This document shows, piece after piece, positions 32,980 through 41,330 of a stretch of DNA of 64,000 nt (positions within the stretch are counted from its first letter, which is position 1; each line of letters starts with the position of its first letter). The stretch is from Sphingomonadaceae bacterium. GTDB taxonomy: Bacteria > Pseudomonadota > Alphaproteobacteria > Sphingomonadales > Sphingomonadaceae. Position numbers and translations under genes: made by a program. The stretch lies in NCBI GenBank assembly GCA_024236195.1, contig JACKKZ010000006.1, forward strand, positions 62,001 through 126,000, read 5' to 3'. Below the pieces are notes generated by a model. That model was not told the origin of the DNA. It did not search any database and worked only from the letters and a program-made list of their open reading frames with translations.

Positions 32980-33362
32980 GGGTCCTTGCGCCCCGCTTCG
33001 CCTGCCTTGTTCTTGTATTCGCTAGCCAGCAAGGCTCCCTTTGCCACGCGCAGCCCGTAGATCACCGCCACTGTTGTGAGCGGGATCCACAATATTGCAT
33101 GGACCCAGAAGGGTGGCGACACGGACAGTTCCAGCCACATGGCAAGGCCGGTGATAAGGCCGCCGATCAGCAAGGTCAGAAACGCCGCTGGGCCATCCCC
33201 CACATTGAAACTGGAAATATCCAGCCCGCAAGCGCGGCACTTGTCGGAAAATTTCACTGTGCCATCGAACATCGTCTTCGCCCCGCATTGCGGGCAAAGA
33301 CCGAAAAGGGCAGCCTCGGCAATACCGGGCTGCCCCTTCGTTTCTGGCGTATCGTCAGCCAT
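32976..33362 (-). CDS. DUF983 membrane protein with zinc-ribbon motif
   Basis: 128 aa. FGLCPQCGAKTMFDGTV and KCRACGLDISSFNVGDGPAA supply a four-Cys zinc ribbon, followed by two hydrophobic helices (AAFLTLLIGGLITGLAMWLE and WVHAILWIPLTTVAVIYGLR). DUF983 proteins occur regularly between ctaE and SURF1 in alphaproteobacteria and are presumed to aid oxidase assembly, though the role is unproven. A longer upstream frame is Ser/Cys-rich and overlaps ctaE, so ATG 33362 is used. Confidence 0.9.
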   Translation of the reverse strand: MADDTPETKGQPGIAEAALFGLCPQCGAKTMFDGTVKFSDKCRACGLDISSFNVGDGPAAFLTLLIGGLITGLAMWLELSVSPPFWVHAILWIPLTTVAVIYGLRVAKGALLASEYKNKAGEAGRKDP

Positions 33363-33369
33363 CAGTCGA

Positions 33370-34191
33370 TCAATGGATCGGTGCGCCCCAGCCGCCCCAG
33401 ATGTAGACGACGACGAACAGGAACAGCCACACCACGTCAACGAAGTGCCAGTACCACGCAGCCGCTTCGAAACCGAAATGCTGCTTGGGGGTGAAGTGGC
33501 CCTTGTAAGCGCGAACGAGGCACACGATCAGGAAGATCGTGCCGACCAGCACGTGGAAACCGTGGAAACCGGTCGCCATGTAGAAGGCCGAGCTATAGGT
33601 GTTGCCACCGAAGCCGAACGGCGCATGGGCATATTCATAGGCCTGGATGCAGGTGAAGATCACGCCCAGGATGATGGTCAGCCACAGGCCCTTCTTCAGG
33701 CCATCGCGATCCCCATGGATCAGCGCATGGTGCGCCCAGGTAACCGTGGTGCCGGAGCACAGCAGGATCAGCGTGTTAAGCAGCGGCAGCGAGAACGGGT
33801 CCATCACTGCTTCGATGCCTTTGGGCGGGAACTGGCCGCCAACCACTTCCGAAATGGTGCTGGGGAACAGCGCGAAATCGAACCAGCTCCAGAACCAGCC
33901 CACGAAGAACATCACTTCCGAAGCGATGAACAGGATCATCCCATAGCGCATGTGAAGCTGCACTACCGGCGTGTGATGGCCGGTTTGCGCTTCCTTCACG
34001 ATGTTGGAAAACCAGCTGAAAAAGGTGGCAATCAGGCCGGCAATGCCAAGACCCAGCACCAGCCACGCATTGGCCATTTCGTGCATGTAAAGCACCATGC
34101 CGCTGGTGAAGGTCAATGCCGACAGTGAGCCGACCAGCGGCCAGATGTCTGGCGGCAGAATATGATAATCGTGGTTTACAGTACCAGCCAT
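33370..34191 (-). CDS. ctaE: Cytochrome c oxidase subunit III
   Basis: 273 aa with seven hydrophobic segments. MAGTVNHDYHILPPDIWPLV opens the protein; SEVMFFVGWFWSWFDFALFP holds the conserved Glu near the proton-entry region, and YMATGFHGFHVLVGTIFLI and AAAWYWHFVDVVWLFLFVVV are invariant in CoxC. It is part of the aa3-type terminal oxidase in the inner membrane and lies in a run with ctaG and DUF983. Confidence 0.97.
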   Translation of the reverse strand: MAGTVNHDYHILPPDIWPLVGSLSALTFTSGMVLYMHEMANAWLVLGLGIAGLIATFFSWFSNIVKEAQTGHHTPVVQLHMRYGMILFIASEVMFFVGWFWSWFDFALFPSTISEVVGGQFPPKGIEAVMDPFSLPLLNTLILLCSGTTVTWAHHALIHGDRDGLKKGLWLTIILGVIFTCIQAYEYAHAPFGFGGNTYSSAFYMATGFHGFHVLVGTIFLIVCLVRAYKGHFTPKQHFGFEAAAWYWHFVDVVWLFLFVVVYIWGGWGAPIH

Positions 34192-34254
34192 GAGTCTTTC
34201 GTCCCCGGTAAATTTTGATCGGCCTTAATGCGACACCGCAGCAAGGTCCAGAGC

Positions 34255-34830
34255 CTACTGCGCGGAATCCTTCGCTTTGTGGAATGTATAGCTGAGCGTG
34301 ATCTGCTCAACATCCTGCATATTCGGATCATCCAGTGCGGCCGGATCGACATAATAGAGCACCGGCATTTCCACTTCCTGCCCGGGCTGGAGGGTCTGCT
34401 CGGTAAAACAGAAGCACTGGATCTTGTTGAAATACCGCCCCGCCTGCTCTGGCGTTACGTTGAAAGTCGCCGTCCCGGTGATCGGCACGCTGGAATTGTT
34501 GCGCGCGGTGTAGAACGCCATGTCGCGCTGGCCAATCGCCACATTGTCCGACACTTGTACCGGTTTGAAGGTCCATGGCAGATCACGTGCGGTCGATGCG
34601 TCAAAGCGGATCGAGATCATCCTGCCACCGGCACTGGCCGCCATTCGCGCGGCGAGGTCTGCATCAGCATCAGTCGCCACCTGGGTGGTCCCGGCAAAGC
34701 CGGTGACCCGGCAGAACAAATTGTACAGCGGCACTGCAGCAAAGCCGAGGCCCAGCATGGCCGCCGCTCCGAGCAAGGCCAGAAAGCCCGTCCGAACATT
34801 CCTTTGATCAATGCCAGCTGCGGACGCCAT
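34255..34830 (-). CDS. ctaG: Cytochrome c oxidase copper-delivery protein CtaG/Cox11
   Basis: 191 aa. A single N-terminal transmembrane helix (TGFLALLGAAAMLGLGFAAV) precedes a periplasmic immunoglobulin-like domain with the copper motif FNKIQCFCFTEQTLQPGQEV (Cys-x-Cys near residue 130). Cox11 inserts CuB into subunit I. It starts 5 nt after the stop of the 41-aa protein. Confidence 0.96.
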   Translation of the reverse strand: MASAAGIDQRNVRTGFLALLGAAAMLGLGFAAVPLYNLFCRVTGFAGTTQVATDADADLAARMAASAGGRMISIRFDASTARDLPWTFKPVQVSDNVAIGQRDMAFYTARNNSSVPITGTATFNVTPEQAGRYFNKIQCFCFTEQTLQPGQEVEMPVLYYVDPAALDDPNMQDVEQITLSYTFHKAKDSAQ

Positions 34831-34835
34831 CGCGG

Positions 34836-34961
34836 TTAGGCCCCCATTTTCACGAAAGTGATGGCGTAAAACAGGACCGCAAAGAAACCGAGCACCAGGC
34901 CCAGCACGATATTGCGCGATTTGCGACGGCGGATGAATTCAGCCTCTTCTTCAGGCGTCAT
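34836..34961 (-). CDS. 41-aa single-pass membrane protein in the cytochrome oxidase run
   Basis: MTPEEEAEFIRRRKSRNIVL is followed by a hydrophobic helix (GLVLGFFAVLFYAITFVK) and MGA, giving an acidic-basic cytosolic N-terminus and one membrane span. The ATG overlaps the ctaB stop by 4 nt (ATGA) and ctaG begins 5 nt after its stop, so it is translationally embedded between the heme O synthase and the copper chaperone. Short proteins of this shape recur at this position in alphaproteobacteria and may be small assembly factors or subunits; I know of no proven function. Confidence 0.85.
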   Translation of the reverse strand: MTPEEEAEFIRRRKSRNIVLGLVLGFFAVLFYAITFVKMGA

Positions 34962-35887
34962 GCGACTACTCCAAAACTTGCCAGCAGGCGGTCTGCGACC
35001 AAAGCTGCGAACAGGGCAAAGAGATAAAACACGCTATAGGCGAACAGGCGCTTTTCCGCCTTCATCTTGTCATCCACCCGGTCTGTGCGGCGGCGACTGA
35101 CAGGGATTGCAAGCGCTATAAAGCCTAGCGAAAGCAACAGCGCAGACAGGCCGTAGATCACTCCGGTGCCGCCGACATACCAAGGCGCAACCGCAATCGG
35201 CAGCAGGACCAGCGTGTAAAGGATGATCTGGGTCCGGGTCGGCCCGTCCCCATGCACCACCGGCATCATCGGGATGCCTGCCTTGGCGTAGTCCGTTTCG
35301 ACAAACAGCGCGAGCGCCCAGAAGTGTGGCGGGGTCCAGAAGAAAATGATCGCGAACAACAGCACCGGCATCAGCGTGACATCGCCGGTGACCGCAACCC
35401 AGCCGATCATCGGCGGGAAAGCCCCTGCTCCGCCGCCAATCACGATATTCTGGGGCGTACGTGGCTTCAGCCAGATGGTGTAGATCACGGAATAGTAGAA
35501 GATCGAGAAGGCCAGAATGGCGGCGGCGAGCCAGCCAACGCCCAGCCCCATCACGACCACAGAGGTCGCGGACAGGAACATGCCGAAATCGCGCGCATCG
35601 TCACGGTGCATCCGGCCAGCCGGGAGCGGACGCTGCGCGGTGCGCTTCATCTGCGCGTCAATATCAGCTTCCCACCACTGGTTGAGCACAGCCGCCCCGC
35701 CCGCGCCCAGCGCGATACAAAGCACAGCGGTAAAGCCGATTACGGGATGGATTGTTCCGGGCGCAGCGAGCAAGCCACAGAGGCCGGTAAAGATCACCAG
35801 CGTCATCACGCGCGGCTTGGTCAGCGCGAAAAAATCACGCCAGTCAGCCGGCAGGGCCTGTTTCGCGGTGGTCATTGCGCTTTGCAT
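34958..35887 (-). CDS. ctaB: Heme O synthase (protoheme IX farnesyltransferase)
   Basis: 309 aa UbiA-superfamily membrane enzyme attaching farnesyl to heme b. The Asp-rich motif is NQWWEADIDAQMKRTAQRPL (about residues 70-89), and GGAGAFPPMIGWVAVTGDV plus WTPPHFWALALFVETDYAKA are diagnostic of CtaB/CyoE rather than UbiA. ATG 35887 follows AACGGGA; ATG 35875 is the alternative. Two hairpins separate it from ctaD upstream. Confidence 0.96.
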   Translation of the reverse strand: MQSAMTTAKQALPADWRDFFALTKPRVMTLVIFTGLCGLLAAPGTIHPVIGFTAVLCIALGAGGAAVLNQWWEADIDAQMKRTAQRPLPAGRMHRDDARDFGMFLSATSVVVMGLGVGWLAAAILAFSIFYYSVIYTIWLKPRTPQNIVIGGGAGAFPPMIGWVAVTGDVTLMPVLLFAIIFFWTPPHFWALALFVETDYAKAGIPMMPVVHGDGPTRTQIILYTLVLLPIAVAPWYVGGTGVIYGLSALLLSLGFIALAIPVSRRRTDRVDDKMKAEKRLFAYSVFYLFALFAALVADRLLASFGVVA

Positions 35888-35937
35888 TCCCGTTATTCTC
35901 CCACCAGCCAGTTCGGGCAACTGTCCTGTGGTCTTTC

Positions 35938-35969
35938 AAAAAGGAGGGCGCGCCGATCCCGGCACGCCC
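35938..35969 (-). terminator. Hairpin with U-tract between ctaD and ctaB
   Basis: On the minus strand GGGCGTGCC (35969-35961) pairs with GGCGCGCCC (35954-35946), one mismatch, loop 6 nt, followed by TCCTTTTT (35945-35938). It lies 55 nt after the ctaD stop. It would terminate or attenuate the ctaC-ctaD transcript, reducing expression of the assembly genes relative to the structural subunits. Confidence 0.6.
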
Positions 35970-35989
35970 CCCCTTTTCGGATTTGGTCT

Positions 35990-36013
35990 CCCCATGCCCA
36001 TCCGCGCATGGGG
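35990..36013. other. Short hairpin just after ctaD
   Basis: CCCCATG (35990-35996) and CATGGGG (36007-36013) form a 7-bp stem with a 10-nt loop, ending 10 nt from the ctaD stop. No T-tract follows, so it more likely protects the mRNA 3' end than terminates it. Confidence 0.4.
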
Positions 36014-36023
36014 TCCCGGCGGA

Positions 36024-37721
36024 TCAGGCGGTAACCGGCTGACCCTTCTCGTCGATAACCGGGAGGGTTTCGAACTGGTGGAACGGCGGCGGGCTGGACA
36101 GCGTCCATTCCAGCGTCGTTGCCCCTTCACCCCAGTAATTGGGCGCAGCCTTCTTACCAGCCACCAGCGCATAGATGATGTTGATGAAGAAGATCACGAT
36201 CGAAACAGCCATGATCTTGTAACCAAGCGTGGCGATTTCGTTCCAGTAGGCATAGGCGGCCGTATAGTCGGGATAGCGACGCGGCATGCCCTGCAGGCCC
36301 AGGAAGTGCATCGGGAAGAAGATCACGTTCACGCCCACGAAGAACACCCAGAAGTGCAGGTGCGCGAGGAATTCGCTGTGCATCTTGCCGCTCATCTTGG
36401 GGAACCAATAGTAGAAACCGGCGAACATCGCGGTCACGGCACCCAGCGACAGCACGTAGTGGAAGTGAGCAACCACGTAGTAGGTGTCATGCAGGTTGTC
36501 GTCGACGCCGCCATTGGCGAGCACCACACCCGTCACACCGCCAACGGTGAACAGGAAGATGAAGCCCAGCGCCCAGACCATCGGCGATTTGAACTCCATG
36601 CTGCCGCCCCACATGGTGGCGATCCAGCTGAAAATCTTCACCCCGGTCGGGACTGCAATCACCATCGTCGCTGCCGTGAAATACATCTTCGTGTTCACGT
36701 CGAGACCGGTCGTATACATGTGGTGTGCCCACACGATGAAGCCGACCACACCGATGGCGACCATGGCATAGGCCATGCCGAGATAGCCGAACACCGGCTT
36801 CTTGGAGAAGGTGGACACGATCTGGCTGATCATGCCGAAGCCCGGCAGGATCATGATGTACACTTCGGGGTGGCCGAAGAACCAGAACAGATGCTGGTAC
36901 AGAACCGGGTCACCGCCGCCAGCAGCATCATAGAAGGTCGTGCCGAAGTTGCGGTCCGTAATCAGCATGGTGATGGCAGCAGCCAGCACCGGCAGCGCCA
37001 GCAGCAGCAGGAAGGCCGTAACCAGCACCGACCACACGAACAGCGGCATCTTGTGCAGGGTCATGCCCGGCGCACGCATGTTGAAGATGGTGGTGATGAA
37101 GTTGGTCGCACCCAGGATCGAGCCCGCACCAGCAAGGTGGAGCGAGAAAATCGCGAAATCGACTGCCGGGCCAACCGAACCGCTGGTGGAAAGCGGCGCA
37201 TAGACCGTCCAGCCCACGCCTGCCCCGTTGCCGCCCGGACCACCGGGAACGAACATGGAGAACAACAGCGAGATGAAGCCCACCACGGTCAGCCAGAAGG
37301 AGATATTGTTCATGCGCGGGAACGCCATGTCAGGCGCACCGATCATCAGTGGCACGAACCAGTTGCCGAAGCCACCGATCATGGCTGGCATGACCATGAA
37401 GAACACCATGATCAGGCCATGCGCCGTGATCAGGACGTTCCAGTGATGCAGCGCGGCATCCATGCTTTCCGCACCAACCCCGACAAACGGGATCGAGGAA
37501 TTCAGGATCTGGATACCCGGCTCAGCCAGTTCGGCGCGCATGATCCCCGAAATCGCACCGCCAATGATACCGGCGACGATCGAGAAGATCAGGTACAGCG
37601 TCCCGATATCCTTGTGGTTGGTGGACATGAACCAGCGAGCGAAAAAGCCCGGCTTGTGATCAGCGTCATGATGCCCGTGATCTTCGGTGTGGGCATCAAA
37701 TCCTTCAGCGGTGGTAGCCAT
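36024..37721 (-). CDS. ctaD: Cytochrome c oxidase subunit I (aa3 type)
   Basis: 565 aa, twelve transmembrane segments. WFMSTNHKDIGTLYLIFSIV is the typical N-terminus. HGLIMVFFMVMPAMIGGFGN carries a heme a ligand His, WFFGHPEVYIMILPGFGMIS has the His-Tyr crosslink at CuB, FIVWAHHMYTTGLDVNTKMY the two further CuB histidines, and HDTYYVVAHFHYVLSLGAVT the remaining heme ligands. The N-terminal about 25 residues are His/Asp-rich (HTEDHGHHDADHKPG), a feature I do not see as conserved. Encoded 31 nt after ctaC. Confidence 0.98.
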   Translation of the reverse strand: MATTAEGFDAHTEDHGHHDADHKPGFFARWFMSTNHKDIGTLYLIFSIVAGIIGGAISGIMRAELAEPGIQILNSSIPFVGVGAESMDAALHHWNVLITAHGLIMVFFMVMPAMIGGFGNWFVPLMIGAPDMAFPRMNNISFWLTVVGFISLLFSMFVPGGPGGNGAGVGWTVYAPLSTSGSVGPAVDFAIFSLHLAGAGSILGATNFITTIFNMRAPGMTLHKMPLFVWSVLVTAFLLLLALPVLAAAITMLITDRNFGTTFYDAAGGGDPVLYQHLFWFFGHPEVYIMILPGFGMISQIVSTFSKKPVFGYLGMAYAMVAIGVVGFIVWAHHMYTTGLDVNTKMYFTAATMVIAVPTGVKIFSWIATMWGGSMEFKSPMVWALGFIFLFTVGGVTGVVLANGGVDDNLHDTYYVVAHFHYVLSLGAVTAMFAGFYYWFPKMSGKMHSEFLAHLHFWVFFVGVNVIFFPMHFLGLQGMPRRYPDYTAAYAYWNEIATLGYKIMAVSIVIFFINIIYALVAGKKAAPNYWGEGATTLEWTLSSPPPFHQFETLPVIDEKGQPVTA

Positions 37722-37752
37722 TATTGTGGACCCTGCTTCCTGTTATTTCAAA

Positions 37753-38745
37753 TCAGACGGCGGGCGCTTCAGCAGCAGCTTCTTCAGCCGGTGCTTCTTC
37801 GCCTGCTTCTGTGGCTTCCTCGGCGGGAGCCGCTTCTTCAGCCGCACCGACAGTGCCGCCCTGCGACTTCACCCATGCTTCAAACTGTTCCATCGGGACA
37901 GCTTCGACAGCGATCGGCATGTAACCATGCTTGATGCCGCACAATTCGGAGCACTGGCCGTAATAAATGCCCGGCTCCTTCGCCATCATCACCTTCTCGT
38001 TGAGGCGGCCCGGCACAGCATCGAGCTTGAACCACAGCGAAGGTACGGCGAATGAGTGGATCACATCCGCCGCTGTCGTCTGGATGCGAACGGGAACGCC
38101 GACCGGGATCACCATCCGGTTATCCACCGCCAACTGCGCCGGCAGGCCAGCCGCCAGAGCGTCCGCTTCAGGCAGCATGTTGGAAATGACTTCGAAGTCG
38201 CCATTATCGGGATAGGTATAGCCCCAATACCACTGGTAACCGGTCACTTTGACAGTGATCGCGTCAGCTGGCGCAGGCTCATATTGCTTGGCAATCAGCG
38301 AGATCGAGGGGATCGCCACGCCAACCAGAATGAAGACCGGGACCAGCGTCCAGACAACTTCGATCAGCGTGTTATGGCTGGTCTTGGACGGGTTCGGATT
38401 GGTGCGCTTGTTATAGCGGACCATCACCCACAGCAGCAGGAACAGCACCAGGATCGAAATCGCAATGATCAACGGCATCAGGATCGCATCGTGCATCCAC
38501 AGCGCATATTCACCGGTTTCGGAATACTGGTCCTGGAAACCAATCCCACCCGGAGTCGGCTGGCCCTTGATCATGTCCGGACCCAGCGGCGTATAGGCCG
38601 GAGCCTCTGCCGCTGCTTCGGTTGCTGCGGGCGCAGCGGCTTCTTCCTGCGCAAGGGCGGATTGCGGCACGAAAGCCAGCATTACTGCGGCCCAGAGGAC
38701 CGTCATCATCCGCGTTACGCGACGTGTATGTTCACCGAAATTCAT
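37753..38745 (-). CDS. ctaC: Cytochrome c oxidase subunit II with acidic Ala/Glu-rich tail
   Basis: 330 aa from ATG 38745. A signal peptide (WAAVMLAFVPQSALAQE) is followed by an Ala/Glu-rich linker, two membrane helices, VTGYQWYWGYTYPDNGDFEV, and the CuA site GQCSELCGIKHGYMPIAVEA. The last about 30 residues are a low-complexity Ala/Glu tail (AEEAAPAEEATEAGEEAPAE) that is not part of the conserved fold. An alternative start at 38778 adds 11 residues before the signal peptide. It is divergent from pyrE. Confidence 0.96.
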   Translation of the reverse strand: MNFGEHTRRVTRMMTVLWAAVMLAFVPQSALAQEEAAAPAATEAAAEAPAYTPLGPDMIKGQPTPGGIGFQDQYSETGEYALWMHDAILMPLIIAISILVLFLLLWVMVRYNKRTNPNPSKTSHNTLIEVVWTLVPVFILVGVAIPSISLIAKQYEPAPADAITVKVTGYQWYWGYTYPDNGDFEVISNMLPEADALAAGLPAQLAVDNRMVIPVGVPVRIQTTAADVIHSFAVPSLWFKLDAVPGRLNEKVMMAKEPGIYYGQCSELCGIKHGYMPIAVEAVPMEQFEAWVKSQGGTVGAAEEAAPAEEATEAGEEAPAEEAAAEAPAV

Positions 38746-38829
38746 CTGCTCGACGCTTTCCGCTCTTCTTTCTGCCATGGCTGCACAGGCAGCCCCCCAT
38801 TGAGCCTTTGGAGACCCATATCTGGCGGG

Positions 38830-38858
38830 CCTATACGCATGCTTGCCCGATGCCTCAA
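38830..38858 (-). promoter_or_regulatory. Probable promoter of the ctaC operon
   Basis: On the minus strand TTGAGG (38858-38853) is followed after 17 nt by TATAGG (38835-38830). The predicted start near 38823 leaves a 78-nt leader before the ctaC ATG. Identified by eye. Confidence 0.45.
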
Positions 38859-38938
38859 GCGCTTCTAGGGAGTTTTTTCGACAGCCGGGTCTGCGCCGCT
38901 TTGTGGCGCCTGGCGCATCCCTCAACCGGAAGGCCCCA

Positions 38939-39520
38939 ATGACAGAAGAAGAAGTCCTGAGCGAATTCCGCAACTGCGAGGCATTGCTGGAGGGGCATTT
39001 CAAGCTCTCCTCTGGTCGCCACAGTGCCTATTACATGCAGTGCGCCCGTGTGTTGATGGACCCGGAGCGCGCCGGGCGGCTGGCGCTCGCCCTCGCCCAG
39101 AAGTTGCCCCGTGAGCTGCGCGGCGAGATCACCCGCGTTGTTTCCCCGGCCATGGGCGGACTGATTATCGGGCATGAAATGGGCCGCGCATTGGGCAAGG
39201 AAGCGATCTTCCTTGAGCGCCCGACCGGCACGTTTGAATTTCGCCGCGGTTTCCGGCTGGAGCCGGGCGACAAGGTGCTGATGGTGGAAGATGTCGTCAC
39301 CACCGGCCTTTCCAGCCGCGAAGCCATTGAAGCGGTTGAGCGCGAAGGCGGCGAAGTGCTGGCAGAGGTCGCGCTGGTGGATCGCTCTGGCGGCGAAGTG
39401 GATCTGGGTGTTCCGTTCTACCCACTCGTCCAGATCAGCTTCCCGACCTATGCCGATGATGAAGTGCCCGCAGAACTTGCCGCCGTGCCGGTAACCAAGC
39501 CGGGGAGCCGCAAGGCTTGA
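38939..39520 (+). CDS. pyrE: Orotate phosphoribosyltransferase
   Basis: Fifth step of UMP synthesis. 193 aa starting MTEEEVLSEFRNCEALLEGH; FKLSSGRHSAYYMQC binds orotate and VLMVEDVVTTGLSSREAIEA is the PRPP loop (about residues 117-136). AMGGLIIGHEMGRALGKEAI is also typical. The upstream in-frame extension is not conserved. It heads a plus-strand series of seven overlapping genes ending with ruvX. Confidence 0.95.
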   Translation: MTEEEVLSEFRNCEALLEGHFKLSSGRHSAYYMQCARVLMDPERAGRLALALAQKLPRELRGEITRVVSPAMGGLIIGHEMGRALGKEAIFLERPTGTFEFRRGFRLEPGDKVLMVEDVVTTGLSSREAIEAVEREGGEVLAEVALVDRSGGEVDLGVPFYPLVQISFPTYADDEVPAELAAVPVTKPGSRKA

Positions 39521-40578
39521 GCCTGTTGCTGCGTCTTGCACCGCTGTTGGTGGCCTTTGCCGCCGGGTCGGTGCTGGCGCAGGAACCTGTTGCACCCCGG
39601 CTGGATGATCCGCAGGCGAGCGCATACCAGACTATCCTGTTCGCAGCGAAAGATGCAGGCGTGGAAGGAGATGTCGGCGTGGCCTTTTATCGGGGCGAGC
39701 GTGACTATCGACTGCTCCTCACGACTGAAGGCGATCCGGTCGGTTCGCCATGGGGCTCTGTTACCAAGCAAGTCATTGCGACCATGGTGATGCAGCAGGT
39801 TGAGCGCGGGCGGATCACGCTGGACGCGCCGGTGATTGCTTACCTGCCCCTGCCTCCGCAAGGCGACATGGCTGCACCGACCATTCGCGAATTGCTCCAG
39901 CACCGTTCCGGCCTGCGCAATCCCGAAGGGCCCGCGGGTAACGATACCAGCTTCTACCGTTCCGGCCTGTCGCGCCCGGCGGCTGCACAGTGGTGCCTGA
40001 CAGAGCGGCAGGCCCCGCCTGCGGAAGGCTGGAGCTACAATAATTGCGACTACATCGTGCTGGGTGCCGTGCTGGAAGCGGTAACCGGCGAGGATATGGA
40101 TCGCCTGCTGGCGGACTATATTTTCCTGCCTTCGCAGATGAAGGACACGAGACTGGTGAGTCCGCTGGACCGCGCGGACCCTTCGCACCCAGAGGGTCTG
40201 GCGGGCTATGGCACATCCGCCGCGCTGGTCGGCCCGACCGAAGACATGCTCCGTTTTTCTCTCGCCTTGCAGTCCGGGCGGCTGCTGGGTGAGGAGGCGC
40301 TGGAGGACATGTGGGCAGGCGATCCGCAGCTCGGCTTTATGGCGCTGGGCCAATGGTCCTATGCCGCGCCGCTCAAGGGTTGTGACGCGCCGCAGAGGAT
40401 TATCGAGCGCCGTGGCGCTATCGGGGATCAGCAAGCTCTCCACCTGATCCTGCCTGACGAGGGGCGCTCCCTTGTCTTGCTCGGTCCGGCACCCAATGTG
40501 GAATTCGGCGCGATCTGGACAGGTGAAGGCCTTGCCTATGATCTGCTCTCAGTGCTCGCTTGCGAGGAAATGGAATGA
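39517..40578 (+). CDS. Secreted serine hydrolase (beta-lactamase/PBP-like, class C fold)
   Basis: 353 aa. The start is a TTG that overlaps the pyrE stop (TTGA) and gives an immediate signal peptide (SLLLRLAPLLVAFAAGSVLA). The active-site SxxK is in GSPWGSVTKQVIATM (about residue 84), the YxN is in WSYNNCDYIVLGAVLEAVTG (about 172), and a terminal HxG/KTG-like region is not obvious. HRSGLRNP is the class C-type turn. It resembles esterase or peptidase relatives of AmpC; an antibiotic-degrading role is not implied. Confidence 0.8.
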   Translation: MSLLLRLAPLLVAFAAGSVLAQEPVAPRLDDPQASAYQTILFAAKDAGVEGDVGVAFYRGERDYRLLLTTEGDPVGSPWGSVTKQVIATMVMQQVERGRITLDAPVIAYLPLPPQGDMAAPTIRELLQHRSGLRNPEGPAGNDTSFYRSGLSRPAAAQWCLTERQAPPAEGWSYNNCDYIVLGAVLEAVTGEDMDRLLADYIFLPSQMKDTRLVSPLDRADPSHPEGLAGYGTSAALVGPTEDMLRFSLALQSGRLLGEEALEDMWAGDPQLGFMALGQWSYAAPLKGCDAPQRIIERRGAIGDQQALHLILPDEGRSLVLLGPAPNVEFGAIWTGEGLAYDLLSVLACEEME

Positions 40579-41330
40579 ATAGCCTCCCCACCTCCGGAAA
40601 ATTGCGGCTTGGCGTGAATATCGACCACGTGGCGACCATCCGCAATGCGCGCGGCGGGGACCATCCCGATCCGGTGCGCGCGGCGGAGATCGTCGCTGCG
40701 GTTGGCGGGGATGGGATAACTGCCCATCTGCGCGAAGACCGCCGCCATATTCGCGATGAAGACCTCGCCCGTATCCAGACGGCGACCGACCTGCCACTCA
40801 ACCTCGAAATGGCCGCGACTGAGGAAATGCTGGAGATCGCGCTGCGCCACAAACCCCACGCCGCCTGCATCGTCCCGGAAAAGCGCGAGGAACGCACGAC
40901 CGAAGGCGGGCTGGATGCGGCAGGCCAGCACAACCGGCTCGTCCCCATCGTCAGCCGCCTGCGCGATGCCGGAATCCGGGTGAGCCTGTTTATCGAGGCA
41001 GAAGAACGTCAGTTGGAGGCCGCCCGTCTGCTTGGCGCGCCGGTGGTGGAATTCCATACCGGCGAATATGCTCATGCCGGACTGGATGGCGATGCCGGGC
41101 GCGAGGCGAGCGAACTCGCCCGCATCGCCCGCATGTCCGCCCTCGCCCGCGAGATGGGGATCGAACCGCATGCAGGACATGGCCTGACCTACGAGAATGT
41201 GAAGCCCATTGCCGCAATTCCCGAATTGGCCGAGCTTAATATCGGGCACTATCTTGTGGGCGAAGCAGTGTTTGTCGGGCTGGAGAACGCCGTGCGCCGG
41301 ATGCGCGAGTTAATGGATGAAGCACGGTGA
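40575..41330 (+). CDS. pdxJ: Pyridoxine 5'-phosphate synthase
   Basis: Final ring-closing step of the DXP-dependent vitamin B6 pathway. 251 aa TIM barrel; LRLGVNIDHVATIRNARGGD is the N-terminal signature, GDGITAHLREDRRHIRDEDL, ACIVPEKREERTTEGGLDAA and LNIGHYLVGEAVFVGLENAV complete it. The ATG overlaps the previous stop by 4 nt, and its own stop overlaps acpS. pdxJ-acpS-lepB is a common order in this lineage. Confidence 0.97.
   Translation: MNSLPTSGKLRLGVNIDHVATIRNARGGDHPDPVRAAEIVAAVGGDGITAHLREDRRHIRDEDLARIQTATDLPLNLEMAATEEMLEIALRHKPHAACIVPEKREERTTEGGLDAAGQHNRLVPIVSRLRDAGIRVSLFIEAEERQLEAARLLGAPVVEFHTGEYAHAGLDGDAGREASELARIARMSALAREMGIEPHAGHGLTYENVKPIAAIPELAELNIGHYLVGEAVFVGLENAVRRMRELMDEAR

Noticed and set aside
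35517..37934. 805-codon open frame on the plus strand across ctaB, ctaD and the end of ctaC
   Set aside because: It runs antisense to three confidently identified genes and through the intergenic hairpins; a codon-bias artefact.
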